From NCBI RefSeq assembly GCF_002910905.1, contig NZ_NEUE01000293.1, positions 1 to 64,000 of the forward strand: a stretch of 64,000 nt of DNA. Direction: 5' to 3'. Positions within the stretch are counted from its first letter, which is position 1, and each line of letters opens with the position of its first letter. Positions 15,932 to 23,713 of this stretch are shown one piece after another. The notes under the pieces were generated by a model that had not been told where the DNA came from, ran no database searches, and worked only from the letters and a program-made list of their open reading frames with translations. Source of the DNA: Streptomyces sp. SM11 (lineage in GTDB: Bacteria; Actinomycetota; Actinomycetes; Streptomycetales; Streptomycetaceae). Position numbers and translations under genes: made by a program.

Positions 15932-16819
15932 TCACAGTCCCAACCGGGTGAGGGCATTGGCCCAGGCGTCCGTGCAGTGCCGGGGGCTCTCGCCCTTGGC
16001 CTGCGCGGCGGCGAACAGCCGCGCCATGTGGGTTTCGGTGAGGCAGCCGCACCGGCCGTGCGCGGACAGCACCGCGAGGAACGTCCGGTAGACGGTCGCG
16101 TGGACCGCGCTGCTTGCCCCGGTGATGCGCTGCTCTGCCATGGCAATGCCGCGGTCCAGATAGGTGGGGACCCGGTGAGGGCAGTCCCCGCCACCGACCG
16201 GGGCGGGCACCGTGACGCTGCGCGGAATGGACCGGACCGGCGACGGTTCCTTGACGATCAGCGCGCGTACGGTGTCCGGCAGGGCGGCCATGGTGCCGTT
16301 GCCGGGCCCGAGCCAACGGGCGTAGACCATCGTGGACTTGATGTCGACGCCGTCACGGACCGCGTTCGCGGACTGCATGGCCCCGCGGTAGATCCAGTGT
16401 TCACCCCGTGTGGTCGGCACTGTCCGGGTGGCGGGGAGCGACCGGCGGGCCCAGGCGACGGCGTCGGCGTGGTCGAGGTCGACCACGGTCAGCCCGGTAC
16501 CGCCGGGGTGGTAGGCCACCGCCGCCGCCTGCCTCCAGGCCGGTACCCATGCGGGCCCTGTGATGGTGGCGGGGTCGGTGGTGGCGGCGGCCCAGGCGTG
16601 GCACGGCCGCGGGCAGTCGCACGGGCCGGGGGTCTTCATGTTCGGCCGACCGCCACACGTGTTGCCCCGGCAGGCGGGGCAGTTCCCGAACGGGACTTTC
16701 CCGGCCCGCAAGGGCAGGACCGGAACGCCGTGCTGTGCCAGGTCGAGGGCAACGGACAGATGACGGGGTAAGGGCGACTTGTGGCCAGATGCTCGCGGGA
16801 TGGTGGTGGGTTGGGTCAT
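15932..16819 (-). CDS. Bifunctional DNA primase/polymerase (Prim-Pol), RepPP-like
   Basis: Archaeo-eukaryotic-type primase that probably starts DNA synthesis of the element. N-terminal segment SVALDLAQHGVPVLPLRAGKVPFGNCPACRGN is typical of this family, followed by a Cys-rich zinc-binding stretch (C-x-C-x3-C) around residues 40-65. The catalytic acidic pair is in GLTVVDLDHADA and the conserved His in RGEHWIYRG. The ATG (MTQPTTIP) with upstream GGAGAACC is preferred over a GTG ten codons earlier. About 295 residues. With the coupled ATPase it forms a two-gene replication module. Confidence 0.85.
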   Translation of the reverse strand: MTQPTTIPRASGHKSPLPRHLSVALDLAQHGVPVLPLRAGKVPFGNCPACRGNTCGGRPNMKTPGPCDCPRPCHAWAAATTDPATITGPAWVPAWRQAAAVAYHPGGTGLTVVDLDHADAVAWARRSLPATRTVPTTRGEHWIYRGAMQSANAVRDGVDIKSTMVYARWLGPGNGTMAALPDTVRALIVKEPSPVRSIPRSVTVPAPVGGGDCPHRVPTYLDRGIAMAEQRITGASSAVHATVYRTFLAVLSAHGRCGCLTETHMARLFAAAQAKGESPRHCTDAWANALTRLGL

Positions 16820-16918
16820 GCTGGGGTTCTCCAGTTCTGTGAGAAGCACTGGCAGACGAGGGCGGCCCCGGTTCTTTGGCGAGATGGGGGCCGCCCTCGG
16901 TCGTGCCTGGGGGTCGGG

Positions 16919-18676
16919 TCAGGCGGCGCGGTTGGTGGTGAGTGCGCCGTCGGGGTTGCGGGTGATGTGTCCGGCCAGGGTGAGGCGCTTGACGGCTTTG
17001 GACACGGTGCCCTTGGGCAGGCCGGTGGCGGTGGCGATGTCGGCCTGGCGGACCGCTCCGGCCCGGAGCGCGGTCAGTACGCGGTCGTCCACGCTGCCCG
17101 CGGCCGGTGCAGTCGCCACCGGCACGGCCGGAGCGGGGGCGGGCGGCTTGACGAGCGTGAGCGGCGCCGCGGGCACGGGGCTGGTTGCCGCCGTAGCACG
17201 GGACCAGATGGGCCGGTTGGGTAGGGCGATGACGTCGGCGGGTGAGAAGGCCCGGGTGCGGATGTGGTGGGGCCGGGCCTTGGGTGAGGAGCGCAGCAGT
17301 GCTACGCCGGGCATGGGGAGTTCGTGTGCGTGCCATCCCTTCTCGATGGCGTCGCTGCCGAAGACGACCTGAGCCTCACCGGAGGTGCTGAGGGCGAGGG
17401 AGGCGCGGTAGGTGATCTGTCCTGCGACCTGGGAGTCGATACCGGCCCCGGCGCCGGACATGGTGGGTTTCTGGGTGGCCCACACGAGGATGATTTCCGC
17501 GGCTCGCGCCATCCTTGCCAGGGTTCGCAGGTTCTCGATGATCCGGCCGTGAGCCTTGTTCGCGGAGGAGGCTGCGATCAGCTCCCCGCCCTCGTCCACG
17601 AACACCGTGATGCGGGGCCGCTGGGGGCTGATCGCCACGACGTCGTGACCGCGCGGGATGAGCGCCAGGCGCTCGTGCATCTCGGCGACGAGTTCGTCAG
17701 TGACGGTCAGGATGTCGTCGGGGGCGACCGCTGTGCGGGCCCGGTGTTCCCAGTTCAGGGCTTCCACGCGCTTCATGTCGAGGACGACAAGGCGGTGGTC
17801 GGGGTACTCCGATCCTTCCGCGAGGATCGCGCGGGTGGACCAGCTCTTGCCTGATCCGGAGGTGCCCGCGATGAGCATCCGCCGGCCGAGCGGCACCATC
17901 ACGGTTTCACCGGTCACGGCGTCGATGCCCCACGGGGCCCCGGGCTCCCACCCGGTCAGGTCGATGCCGTCGGCGGCGGAGCGGGTGCGGATGGTGAGTT
18001 CGGCCCACCCGCCCTTCTTCCCGGCCTTGGTCTCGATGCGGAGATCCGTGCGGGCCCCCAGTAGCGCCCGGACGTGGTCGTCGGCCCCGCGGAGCTTGGT
18101 CGCGGTCCAGGTGCCGTCGAGGCGGATCGCGCAGACGATGCCGGACTCGGTGAGCGTGGGGCGGGCGGTGAGCGTGCCGGACAGGCCGCGGTGTTCGGCG
18201 TGCTCGCGCCAGTGCTCGGGCTGGAGCCGCTTCATCAACGCCTTTTCCTCGGCGGTCGGTTCGATGTCCGGCGCGGGCGGCCGATGGGTGACGGCCCAGA
18301 CGATCGCGCCGACGGCGGCGACGGTCACCGCGAGCGCCGACCACGCCCACACCCGACCGGGCACGAGGGGCAGGCCGATGTACGCGCCGACCGCGGCAAC
18401 GATGACGCCCTTGGAGGCGAACAGCCACAGCGGGTCGGGCACCGATCGCTTCGTGGTCGCCAGGGCGCGTTCGGCGGTGTGGACGGCGGTGGTGATGCCG
18501 TTGGGGTCCATCGCCCGTGCGTTGGCGAGCGCCCGCCGGGCGTCGCGGACGAGCGGTTTGCGGTCGGCGCGCAGGGTGCGGCGGCGGACGGATTCCTTGG
18601 CCCAGCGGTCGACGGTCCAGCGGGCGGCGGTGGCTGCGTACTGACGGTGGGTCTGCCAGGCTGACGGTTGACTCAC
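16919..18676 (-). CDS. FtsK/SpoIIIE-type conjugal DNA translocase (TraB-like)
   Basis: Hexameric double-stranded DNA pump that is the single main transfer protein of AICEs. N-terminal region has two membrane segments (about 100-155: WLFASKGVIVAAVGAYIGLPLV and VWAWSALAVTVAAVGAIVWAV), then a Walker A MLIAGTSGSGKSWSTRAIL (about 275), Walker B ITVFVDEGGEL, and sensor stretch IILVWATQKPT. After a Pro/Ala linker the last 65 residues form a winged helix (VLTALRAGAVRQADIATATGLPKGTVSKAVKRL), matching the sequence-specific DNA-binding tail of TraB. GTG start with GGAGAGGAACCC upstream. About 585 residues. Confidence 0.9.
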   Translation of the reverse strand: MSQPSAWQTHRQYAATAARWTVDRWAKESVRRRTLRADRKPLVRDARRALANARAMDPNGITTAVHTAERALATTKRSVPDPLWLFASKGVIVAAVGAYIGLPLVPGRVWAWSALAVTVAAVGAIVWAVTHRPPAPDIEPTAEEKALMKRLQPEHWREHAEHRGLSGTLTARPTLTESGIVCAIRLDGTWTATKLRGADDHVRALLGARTDLRIETKAGKKGGWAELTIRTRSAADGIDLTGWEPGAPWGIDAVTGETVMVPLGRRMLIAGTSGSGKSWSTRAILAEGSEYPDHRLVVLDMKRVEALNWEHRARTAVAPDDILTVTDELVAEMHERLALIPRGHDVVAISPQRPRITVFVDEGGELIAASSANKAHGRIIENLRTLARMARAAEIILVWATQKPTMSGAGAGIDSQVAGQITYRASLALSTSGEAQVVFGSDAIEKGWHAHELPMPGVALLRSSPKARPHHIRTRAFSPADVIALPNRPIWSRATAATSPVPAAPLTLVKPPAPAPAVPVATAPAAGSVDDRVLTALRAGAVRQADIATATGLPKGTVSKAVKRLTLAGHITRNPDGALTTNRAA

Positions 18677-18930
18677 GGGTTCCTCTCCAAGGGCTATGAG
18701 TCGGTGGGGGCGGGCCCGGCATGGCCCGCCCCCACACGCGGGTGTGTGTACGCGCGGTGATGGAGTTTCCGGTTTCCTGGTTTCCGGCGGGGCCCCTACG
18801 CGTGTGCGCGCGAGACGGGAAACTTCCGTCACCCTGCGTCGCTACGGGGGTCCTGGCGGCCGAACAGGGCCCGGGGGGTCTCAACCCACCCGGAAGGAGC
18901 CCCGATCGCCCTGCGGGGCGCTGGGCGGTT

Positions 18931-19398
18931 TCAGTGGGTGGAGCGGCCGAACCACCGGTTGTGAACGGTGGTGTGATGCACCGTCGCGGGTCGCCCGCCA
19001 CTCAGCACGACGGACCCGATGCGGGAGGCGACGACGGCGATTGCTGCCCACATCACGAGCGACCCGAGACCGGCGGCGGCGCTGACGAGCTGACCGGCCC
19101 CGAGGAGGAGCTGACCGGCGCCCCAGCCCGCGCCACCGGCCAGCAGGCCACCGGCGGCGATGCGCTGGGCGCGCGGGTCGAACAACAGCTGCGGGGTCAG
19201 GTCGCGCGGCTGGTAGACGGCGGTGGCGGTGGGCAGGTGCTCGCGGAGCACGGCCACCATGGTCCCGTCCGGGCCGGGGACGTAGACGACCGTCCCCGTC
19301 TGCTCGGAGTGGAGCTGCACCGTGCCGGTGGTGGGGGTGGCCGGCGCGGTGGGCCAGCCGGGCGGAACCTGTAGGGCGGGGGTGGGGAGGTGCTGCAT
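18931..19398 (-). CDS. Hypothetical membrane protein of the transfer module
   Basis: A 155-residue protein of unknown function. Residues 1-75 are Pro/Thr-rich with a predicted beta segment TVVYVPGPDGTMVAVLREHLP; residues 80-140 carry two hydrophobic stretches, one Gly/Ala-rich (IAAGGLLAGGAGWGAGQLLL) and LVMWAAIAVVASRIGSVVL. The tail is His-rich. AGAAAGGCC precedes the ATG. It lies in the leftward operon between the small genes and the TraB-like translocase, so a role as a Spd-type membrane component in intramycelial spread is plausible but not shown. Confidence 0.65.
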   Translation of the reverse strand: MQHLPTPALQVPPGWPTAPATPTTGTVQLHSEQTGTVVYVPGPDGTMVAVLREHLPTATAVYQPRDLTPQLLFDPRAQRIAAGGLLAGGAGWGAGQLLLGAGQLVSAAAGLGSLVMWAAIAVVASRIGSVVLSGGRPATVHHTTVHNRWFGRSTH

Positions 19399-19437
19399 GG
19401 CCTTTCTCCGATCTGGTCGGTTGGGCGGTGCGGGAGT

Positions 19438-19494
19438 GCCCCGGGCCGGAGTCGAACCGGCTGACCACCCCCGCGTTCGTCGGGTGGCCGGGGC
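19438..19494 (-). other. tRNA-like fold without D-arm
   Basis: On the minus strand GCCCCGG pairs with CCGGGGC (7-bp acceptor-like stem), followed internally by a T-arm GCCGG-TTCGACT-CCGGC with the invariant TTCGA, and by a second hairpin CCACCC/GGGTGG with an 11-base loop in the anticodon-arm position. There is no D-arm and no encoded CCA. Total 57 bases. It may be a decayed tRNA gene, a tRNA mimic, or a tRNA-derived relic. It lies between the 58-residue gene and the membrane-protein gene within the leftward operon. Confidence 0.5.
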
Positions 19495-19502
19495 GGTGCT
19501 GG

Positions 19503-19679
19503 TCAGGCGTCCGTCGGCTGCGAGGTGCGCGTCTCGGTGGCCTCGGAGGTTGCGGCGGACACGGCGAGCTGGGCGAGGATCTCGGCCTTGCGGAAGTCGT
19601 AGGGGGTGATGGCCTGGTAGCGGTCCCGGTCCTTGGCGAGGAGGCGTTCGGCGGCGGCGCGGTACTCGGCGGCGTTCAT
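19503..19679 (-). CDS. Small hypothetical protein of the element
   Basis: A 58-residue, mostly helical protein opening MNAAEYRAAAERLLAKDRDRY and ending in a Thr/Ser-rich tail. Function unknown. Its ATG shares one base with the stop codon of the upstream zinc-ribbon gene (TGATG), so it is translated by coupling. Small proteins starting with an A-E-Y-R-x-x-A-E-x-L pattern are frequent in Streptomyces integrative elements, as I recall. Confidence 0.65.
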   Translation of the reverse strand: MNAAEYRAAAERLLAKDRDRYQAITPYDFRKAEILAQLAVSAATSEATETRTSQPTDA

Positions 19680-20023
19680 CAGGCGGTGTCCTTCCGGATG
19701 GGCGGGGTGTCGTGGCAGGTGACGCACATGCCGAGCGAACGCGGGATGCAATACCCCACGTCCGTGCGGCAGTTGGGGCAGGTGCGGCGGGCGAGCATCG
19801 CCGCAGCCAGAGCAGCGGCGCGGGCGGGGGTCATGGGGCGTACGGGCTTGGCCCGGTCGAGCCGGTAGAGGTAGGCGACCAGCGGGCCCCGGCGACGCCG
19901 AGGCCGGTGGAGTTCGGCGACGACGTCCTGACCACCCGGCCGCAGCCCCAGCGCGCGGAGCTGACGGCGGGTGGCCAGTCCGTCGGGGGCGAGACGCCAC
20001 CGGTAGCAGGGCAGCGCGCTCAC
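19679..20023 (-). CDS. RRQRL-type zinc-binding protein of the element
   Basis: A 114-residue protein with two parts: an N-terminal basic segment APDGLATRRQLRALGLRPGGQ, matching the RRQRL-motif family of actinomycete elements, and a C-terminal zinc ribbon with C-P-N-C and C-V-T-C separated by about 14 residues. It probably binds nucleic acid or another transfer protein. GTG start lies inside the end of the DUF2637 gene (overlap of four bases). Function not established. Confidence 0.75.
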   Translation of the reverse strand: MSALPCYRWRLAPDGLATRRQLRALGLRPGGQDVVAELHRPRRRRGPLVAYLYRLDRAKPVRPMTPARAAALAAAMLARRTCPNCRTDVGYCIPRSLGMCVTCHDTPPIRKDTA

Positions 20024-21021
20024 GACGACGCGCCTTCAAGCACGAGTCCGGCGCCGTCGCGGTGTTCCTGGTAGCGGGCGGAGACCCACCCGATCGACCA
20101 GCCGCACAGGTCCGCAGCCGCCCGCACGGGCAGCCCTTCACCGAACGAGGCGTGAACGACGCGCCGGGCCTTGTCCTCGGGCAGCTTCTCGTTCACCGGA
20201 CCAGCGGCGAGGAGCGCCGCGCGTTCACGGGCCTCCCGCTCGGCCCGCTCCTGCTGCTGCCGGCGCGCCTCCTGCTCGCGCTCCAGCCGGTCGCGTTCGC
20301 GGCGCTGGGCGGCCTCGCGTTCAAGGCGTTCACGCTCGGCCTGCTGCTGTTCACGCATCTGCTCACGGCGTTCACGGGCCTCACGCTCAGCCCGCTCCCG
20401 CGCCTCCGCCCGCTCGCGCTCCTCCCGCCGCATCGCCTCTTCTCGGGCGGTCTGTTCACGGGCGATCAGCGCTTCATGCTCACGCTGCTCACGGGCCAAC
20501 TGCGCCGCGTGCTCACGCTCCTCACGGACCCGCCGCTCCTGCGCCTCACGCCGCTCGGTGGCGGCCCGCTCGCGCTCAGCGCGCTCGGCTTTGAGCTGGG
20601 CTTCGCGGGCCGCCTGGGCGGTGGTGATGGCCCGCCGGTAGGCGAGCCCTGTCTCTGCGGTAACGATCAGAAGGAGCGGTGCGACCGCGTGGACAGCGGC
20701 CCCGACCAGGTCCTTCTTCAGCGCGGAGTCCGCGACGTTCAGGGCCAGCGTCATGAAGCCGGTCATCCACCGCAGAGCGATGGGCCACCGGCCACCGTGC
20801 CCGCCCATCCCGGCCAGCACCGCATCCAGCCGCACCACGATCACCACCGCCGCGTCCACGACGAGGGGCAGGATCGGGGCCGTCCACTCCCATCCCTTGG
20901 GGCTGTGGCGCTCCATCAGCGGCGTCACCGTGAGGATGGAGAACAGCATCGCGCCGCCGACGATCAGCCACGTGCCGACCGACAGCGCCTTCTCCGCTGA
21001 ACGGATTTGAACAGCGTTCAC
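20020..21021 (-). CDS. DUF2637 membrane/coiled-coil protein (SpdB-like)
   Basis: A 333-residue protein likely to act in plasmid-type spread between hyphal compartments. Residues 15-125 have four hydrophobic segments (e.g. VGTWLIVGGAMLFSILTVTPL, LPLVVDAAVVIVVRLDAVLAG, AVAPLLLIVTAETGLAY), the DUF2637 arrangement. Residues 130-275 are an unbroken charged coiled coil rich in Arg/Glu with repeats such as RERAEREARERREQ. The last 55 residues contain an HTH-like segment (GEGLPVRAAADLCGWSIGWVSARYQEH). GTG start overlaps the stop of the DUF6303 gene by four bases. Membrane anchor plus DNA-binding tail would suit a tether for the translocase. Confidence 0.82.
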   Translation of the reverse strand: MNAVQIRSAEKALSVGTWLIVGGAMLFSILTVTPLMERHSPKGWEWTAPILPLVVDAAVVIVVRLDAVLAGMGGHGGRWPIALRWMTGFMTLALNVADSALKKDLVGAAVHAVAPLLLIVTAETGLAYRRAITTAQAAREAQLKAERAERERAATERREAQERRVREEREHAAQLAREQREHEALIAREQTAREEAMRREERERAEARERAEREARERREQMREQQQAERERLEREAAQRRERDRLEREQEARRQQQERAEREARERAALLAAGPVNEKLPEDKARRVVHASFGEGLPVRAAADLCGWSIGWVSARYQEHRDGAGLVLEGASS

Positions 21022-21308
21022 GACGCCACCTCCCGCACCCGTGCCGCAGCGATCAGGCGCACCGGCCCGGCAGCGTCGTCACTCGGAAGGTGGTCCTCGG
21101 TCCACTCCCAGCCGGGAGCGTCCGTGAACGCGTAGCCGAGCGCTTCCAGCGCCCGCGAACGGTCCTGAACGCTCGGCACCGCGTCCCCGTCAAGGACGTA
21201 CTCGGGCCACTGGGAGACCGGCACCCCGAGAACGACAACGAACAGCCGCCACCGGCCCGTGGTCCGGCTCACCGACATCAGCGCCGTGAGCGCGTCAGCC
21301 GCGCTCAT
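21018..21308 (-). CDS. DUF6303 family protein
   Basis: A 96-residue protein found in actinomycete integrative elements, function unknown. Typical features are the strand pattern GRWRLFVVVLGVPVSQWPEYVL, the segment DRSRALEALGYAFTDAPGWEWTED and a hydrophobic C-terminal strand VRLIAAARV. ATG overlaps the stop of the upstream DUF6284 gene by four bases, so it is part of the tightly packed leftward operon. Confidence 0.75.
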   Translation of the reverse strand: MSAADALTALMSVSRTTGRWRLFVVVLGVPVSQWPEYVLDGDAVPSVQDRSRALEALGYAFTDAPGWEWTEDHLPSDDAAGPVRLIAAARVREVAS

Positions 21309-21568
21309 GCCGCACCGCCCGCCTGAACGGCACGGTTGGCCAGGTCCCGGCGGGCGGCCAGCACCCGCCGGCGGGCCCGGCGGATACGCCGCTCGTCCAG
21401 CTCGGTCGGAGTGCGGTCGATGGTCATGATCTGCGCGTCCAGCAGAACGACGTCCGCCAGGATCAGCGGCATCTCCCTGTCGATCGCGTCCAGCTCCGCG
21501 TCCGACGGCTCACCCTCGAACGGGGCGGCGGCCGTAACGGCCGCCTGAAGTGCTGCGATGCTCTTCAT
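21305..21568 (-). CDS. DUF6284 family protein, first gene of the transfer operon
   Basis: An 87-residue helical protein opening MKSIAALQAAVTAAAPFEGEPSDAELDAIDREMPLIL and continuing DVVLLDAQIMTIDRTPTELDERRIRRARRRVLAARRDL, matching the DUF6284 family of Streptomyces elements. Function unknown. GAGAGGAAC lies upstream of the ATG. As the first gene of the leftward operon its promoter must lie in 21570-21990, where the GntR-type operators are. Confidence 0.75.
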   Translation of the reverse strand: MKSIAALQAAVTAAAPFEGEPSDAELDAIDREMPLILADVVLLDAQIMTIDRTPTELDERRIRRARRRVLAARRDLANRAVQAGGAA

Positions 21569-21917
21569 GGGTCTGTTCCTCTCAGGAAGGAACGGCTCAA
21601 CACGAACCCCCGGAGTTGCTGCTCCGGGGGTTCTCGCCGTTGGAACCAGGAACCGGCTCCCCTCAGCCCCGCCCGTACGACCCCAGAGGGGCGGACGGGC
21701 GGGGGAGGCAACCGGCCGCAGCGGTCATGGGCACTGCGGATGGTCTTGACGTGCGGATGTCTCCTTCGGGAACACGAGCTCCCGGGTAGGCGTATGGAGA
21801 CGTGACCTTTCGGTCTAAGCCCTCCGGTTGACCAGGGATCCGGGACCCTCGGCCCGATCCGTCCCGGGCCCCTTCGCCCCGAGCAGCCCTGAACAAGCAC
21901 AGAGATGCCCGATGCGC
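21569..21917. other. Leader region of the transfer operon with a strong hairpin
   Basis: About 350 bases between the DUF6284 gene and the GntR operators. GAACCCCCGGA at about 21610 and TCCGGGGGTTC about 8 bases later form a GC-rich hairpin in the leader of the leftward transcript, 40 bases before its first gene; this could be an attenuator. The rest shows no credible gene. Confidence 0.5.
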
Positions 21918-21945
21918 TGTAGCCATTGTCCGTACAATGGCTACA
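21918..21945. promoter_or_regulatory. GntR-type operator O1 (28-bp palindrome)
   Basis: TGTAGCCATTGT and ACAATGGCTACA are perfect inverted arms separated by CCGT. The inner core CATTG-N6-CAATG recurs 69 bases downstream next to the gntR start. The position between the leftward transfer operon and the rightward gntR fits a site that represses both. Confidence 0.85.
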
Positions 21946-21992
21946 GACAGGATGTTGGCAGAGCGGCTAGCGGACCGCAAGGGCATTGGCCA

Positions 21993-22008
21993 CATTGACT
22001 AGACAATG
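21993..22008. promoter_or_regulatory. GntR-type operator O2
   Basis: CATTGACTAGACAATG repeats the core of the 28-bp palindrome (CATTG, six bases, CAATG) with identical spacing but without the outer arms. It lies 35-50 bases before the gntR start, so it may mediate autorepression. Confidence 0.75.
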
Positions 22009-22042
22009 GAGCCGACAAGCGGCTTCCATGGGAGGCATGACA

Positions 22043-22819
22043 GTGACTCGTCTCGGGCGGAACCCGATGTATCAGCAGATCGCGGACGCGCTGCGGGAGC
22101 AGATCACGTCCGGGAAGCTCGAACCAGATGCGAAGCTCCCGACTGAAGCTGAGCTGCGCGAGCAGTACGGCGTGTCACGAGAGACCGTGCGCAAGTCGCT
22201 CGCTCTGCTCGTGAACGAGGGGCTCGTCGTATCGGCGCGTCCGCAGGGCCACTTCGTCCGCCGCCGGCGGCCAATGGTGTTCCGCCCCCAAGCGGAGTTC
22301 CGGAAGCGGCCGTACTCGCCGGAGATGGACGCCTTCACGACCGAGTACGCGGCTGAGGGACGCGAGCCACGGCAGGAGATCGAGGTGGCCATCGTGGAGC
22401 CACCGGATGAAGTGTCCAAGAGGCTCCGGCTGGAACCGGGCGAGCTGGTCGCGGTGCGGAAACGAGTGCGCTACCTCGACGGGGAGCCGTTCAACATCAA
22501 CGACAGCTACTTCCCACTCGCCCTCGTACGGGATTCGGAGATCATGCGCCCGGAGGACATCGCTCGCGGCGCCAACCAGGTTCTAGCCGAGCTCGGGTAC
22601 CGGCAGGAGCGAGCCCTAGATGAGCTGTACGTCCGCATGCCCACCCCAGAGCAGGTGCATCGACTCGACCTGGGCCCCGGGACGCCGGTCGGGATTCATG
22701 TTGTCACCGGCCACACAGCCGAGGGGAAACCTGTGAGAGTCGCAGTGACTGTGCTCCCGGGCGACAGGCATGTGATCTCGTACGAGCGACAGCGCGAAGA
22801 GCCGAACGAGGACGCATGA
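22043..22819 (+). CDS. GntR/HutC-type repressor (KorSA-like)
   Basis: Likely master repressor of replication and transfer genes, as KorSA is for pSAM2. N-terminal winged helix: GRNPMYQQIADALREQITSGKLEPDAKLPTEAELREQYGVSRETVRKSLALLVNEGLVVSARPQGHFV (residues about 5-72). C-terminal UTRA ligand-sensing domain with LELEPGE-like LRLEPGELVAVRKRVRYLDGEPFNINDSYFP. GTG at 22043 is chosen because GGGAGG lies seven bases before it, while the ATG two codons upstream is too close. About 258 residues. Two matching palindromes lie upstream. The next gene overlaps its stop by four bases. Confidence 0.88.
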   Translation: MTRLGRNPMYQQIADALREQITSGKLEPDAKLPTEAELREQYGVSRETVRKSLALLVNEGLVVSARPQGHFVRRRRPMVFRPQAEFRKRPYSPEMDAFTTEYAAEGREPRQEIEVAIVEPPDEVSKRLRLEPGELVAVRKRVRYLDGEPFNINDSYFPLALVRDSEIMRPEDIARGANQVLAELGYRQERALDELYVRMPTPEQVHRLDLGPGTPVGIHVVTGHTAEGKPVRVAVTVLPGDRHVISYERQREEPNEDA

Positions 22820-23337
22820 AAGACCTGCTCGTCCGCGCCGGCCGCCCTGACGAATTGGGCGTGGTGGAATCGATGCTGCGCGAGGCATCAGCCTGGCTCG
22901 CCTCGCGCAGCATCGACCAGTGGCAGTACCCGCCGCACCGTGACCGCATCACGGAGGCCCTTGAGCGGGGAGTGTGCTTCCTCGCGTTCGAGGACGGTAA
23001 GCCGATCGCGACCATCCAGGTTGACAACTTCGCGGACCCTGAGTTTTGGACCCCGGAGGATCAGCCAGATGCGGCCCTCTACGTTCACCGCATGGCCGTA
23101 ACGCGCGCGGCTTCCGGCGCGGGTATCGGCAGCCTGCTGCTCGACTGGGCGTCGGAACGTGCCTCAGCACAGGGCAAGCGATGGTTGCGGCTGGACGCCT
23201 GGAAGGAAAACAACGGGTTGCACCGGTTCTACAAAGGCGCGGGGTTCACGCTCCTCCGCATCGTGGATCTCCCGCACCGCAGATCAGGCGCCCTGTTCCA
23301 GCGGTCGACCGGGTCGGTGGCTGACAACAGCATGTGA
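22816..23337 (+). CDS. GNAT family N-acetyltransferase of the element
   Basis: A 173-residue acetyltransferase with the GNAT fold: LLVRAGRPDELGVVESMLREASAWLASRSIDQW, central strand FLAFEDGKPIATIQVD, acetyl-CoA loop VHRMAVTRAASGAGIGSLLLDWA and the conserved C-terminal LRLDAWKENNGLHRFYKGAGF (N-x-x-L-x-x-F-Y). Its ATG overlaps the gntR stop (ATGA), so it is co-expressed with the repressor, a common pairing in AICEs. Substrate unknown; it might modify a host or element protein, or an antibiotic. Confidence 0.85.
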   Translation: MKDLLVRAGRPDELGVVESMLREASAWLASRSIDQWQYPPHRDRITEALERGVCFLAFEDGKPIATIQVDNFADPEFWTPEDQPDAALYVHRMAVTRAASGAGIGSLLLDWASERASAQGKRWLRLDAWKENNGLHRFYKGAGFTLLRIVDLPHRRSGALFQRSTGSVADNSM

Positions 23338-23713
23338 GCGAGACCCAGTTGCAGGATTCTCTGCCTTATCAAGGCGGGTCGCTCCGCTCCCCGAGCGCGG
23401 CACGGCCCCCGGCCGGGCTTGCGCTCCTGTCAACGCCCCGCTTCAGCCCGCCCGGCGCCCATATCGCGCTCAAAAGCAGATAGCCACCTGATGCCCAGAG
23501 AAAGGGTATGTCGTGGCTGGAGCGGTCGGCTCTGCAGCTTTGCGGAGCCACTTTGGCGCGAGCCTCGAAAGATCATGGCCCCAACGTCGTGCTTTACCGG
23601 GCAGGTTGGCAGACTACCCAACGCGCCGGAAGCTTACGGGGCCATGATCACTCGCACCGAAGCAGCACCACCCCAAAGCCGTTCCACCAACCTTGCACTG
23701 CGAAGTTAACCCC
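23338..23713. other. Non-coding stretch with long-spaced inverted repeat
   Basis: Gap between convergent genes. GATCATGGCCCC at 23571-23582 and GGGGCCATGATC at 23638-23649 are perfect 12-bp arms 55 bases apart. Inside them GTTGG and CCCAAC can form a second hairpin, giving a branched structure of about 79 bases. It may terminate both the GNAT and the nuclease-NTPase transcripts, or specify a small RNA or transfer/replication site. No coding frame is convincing. Confidence 0.55.
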
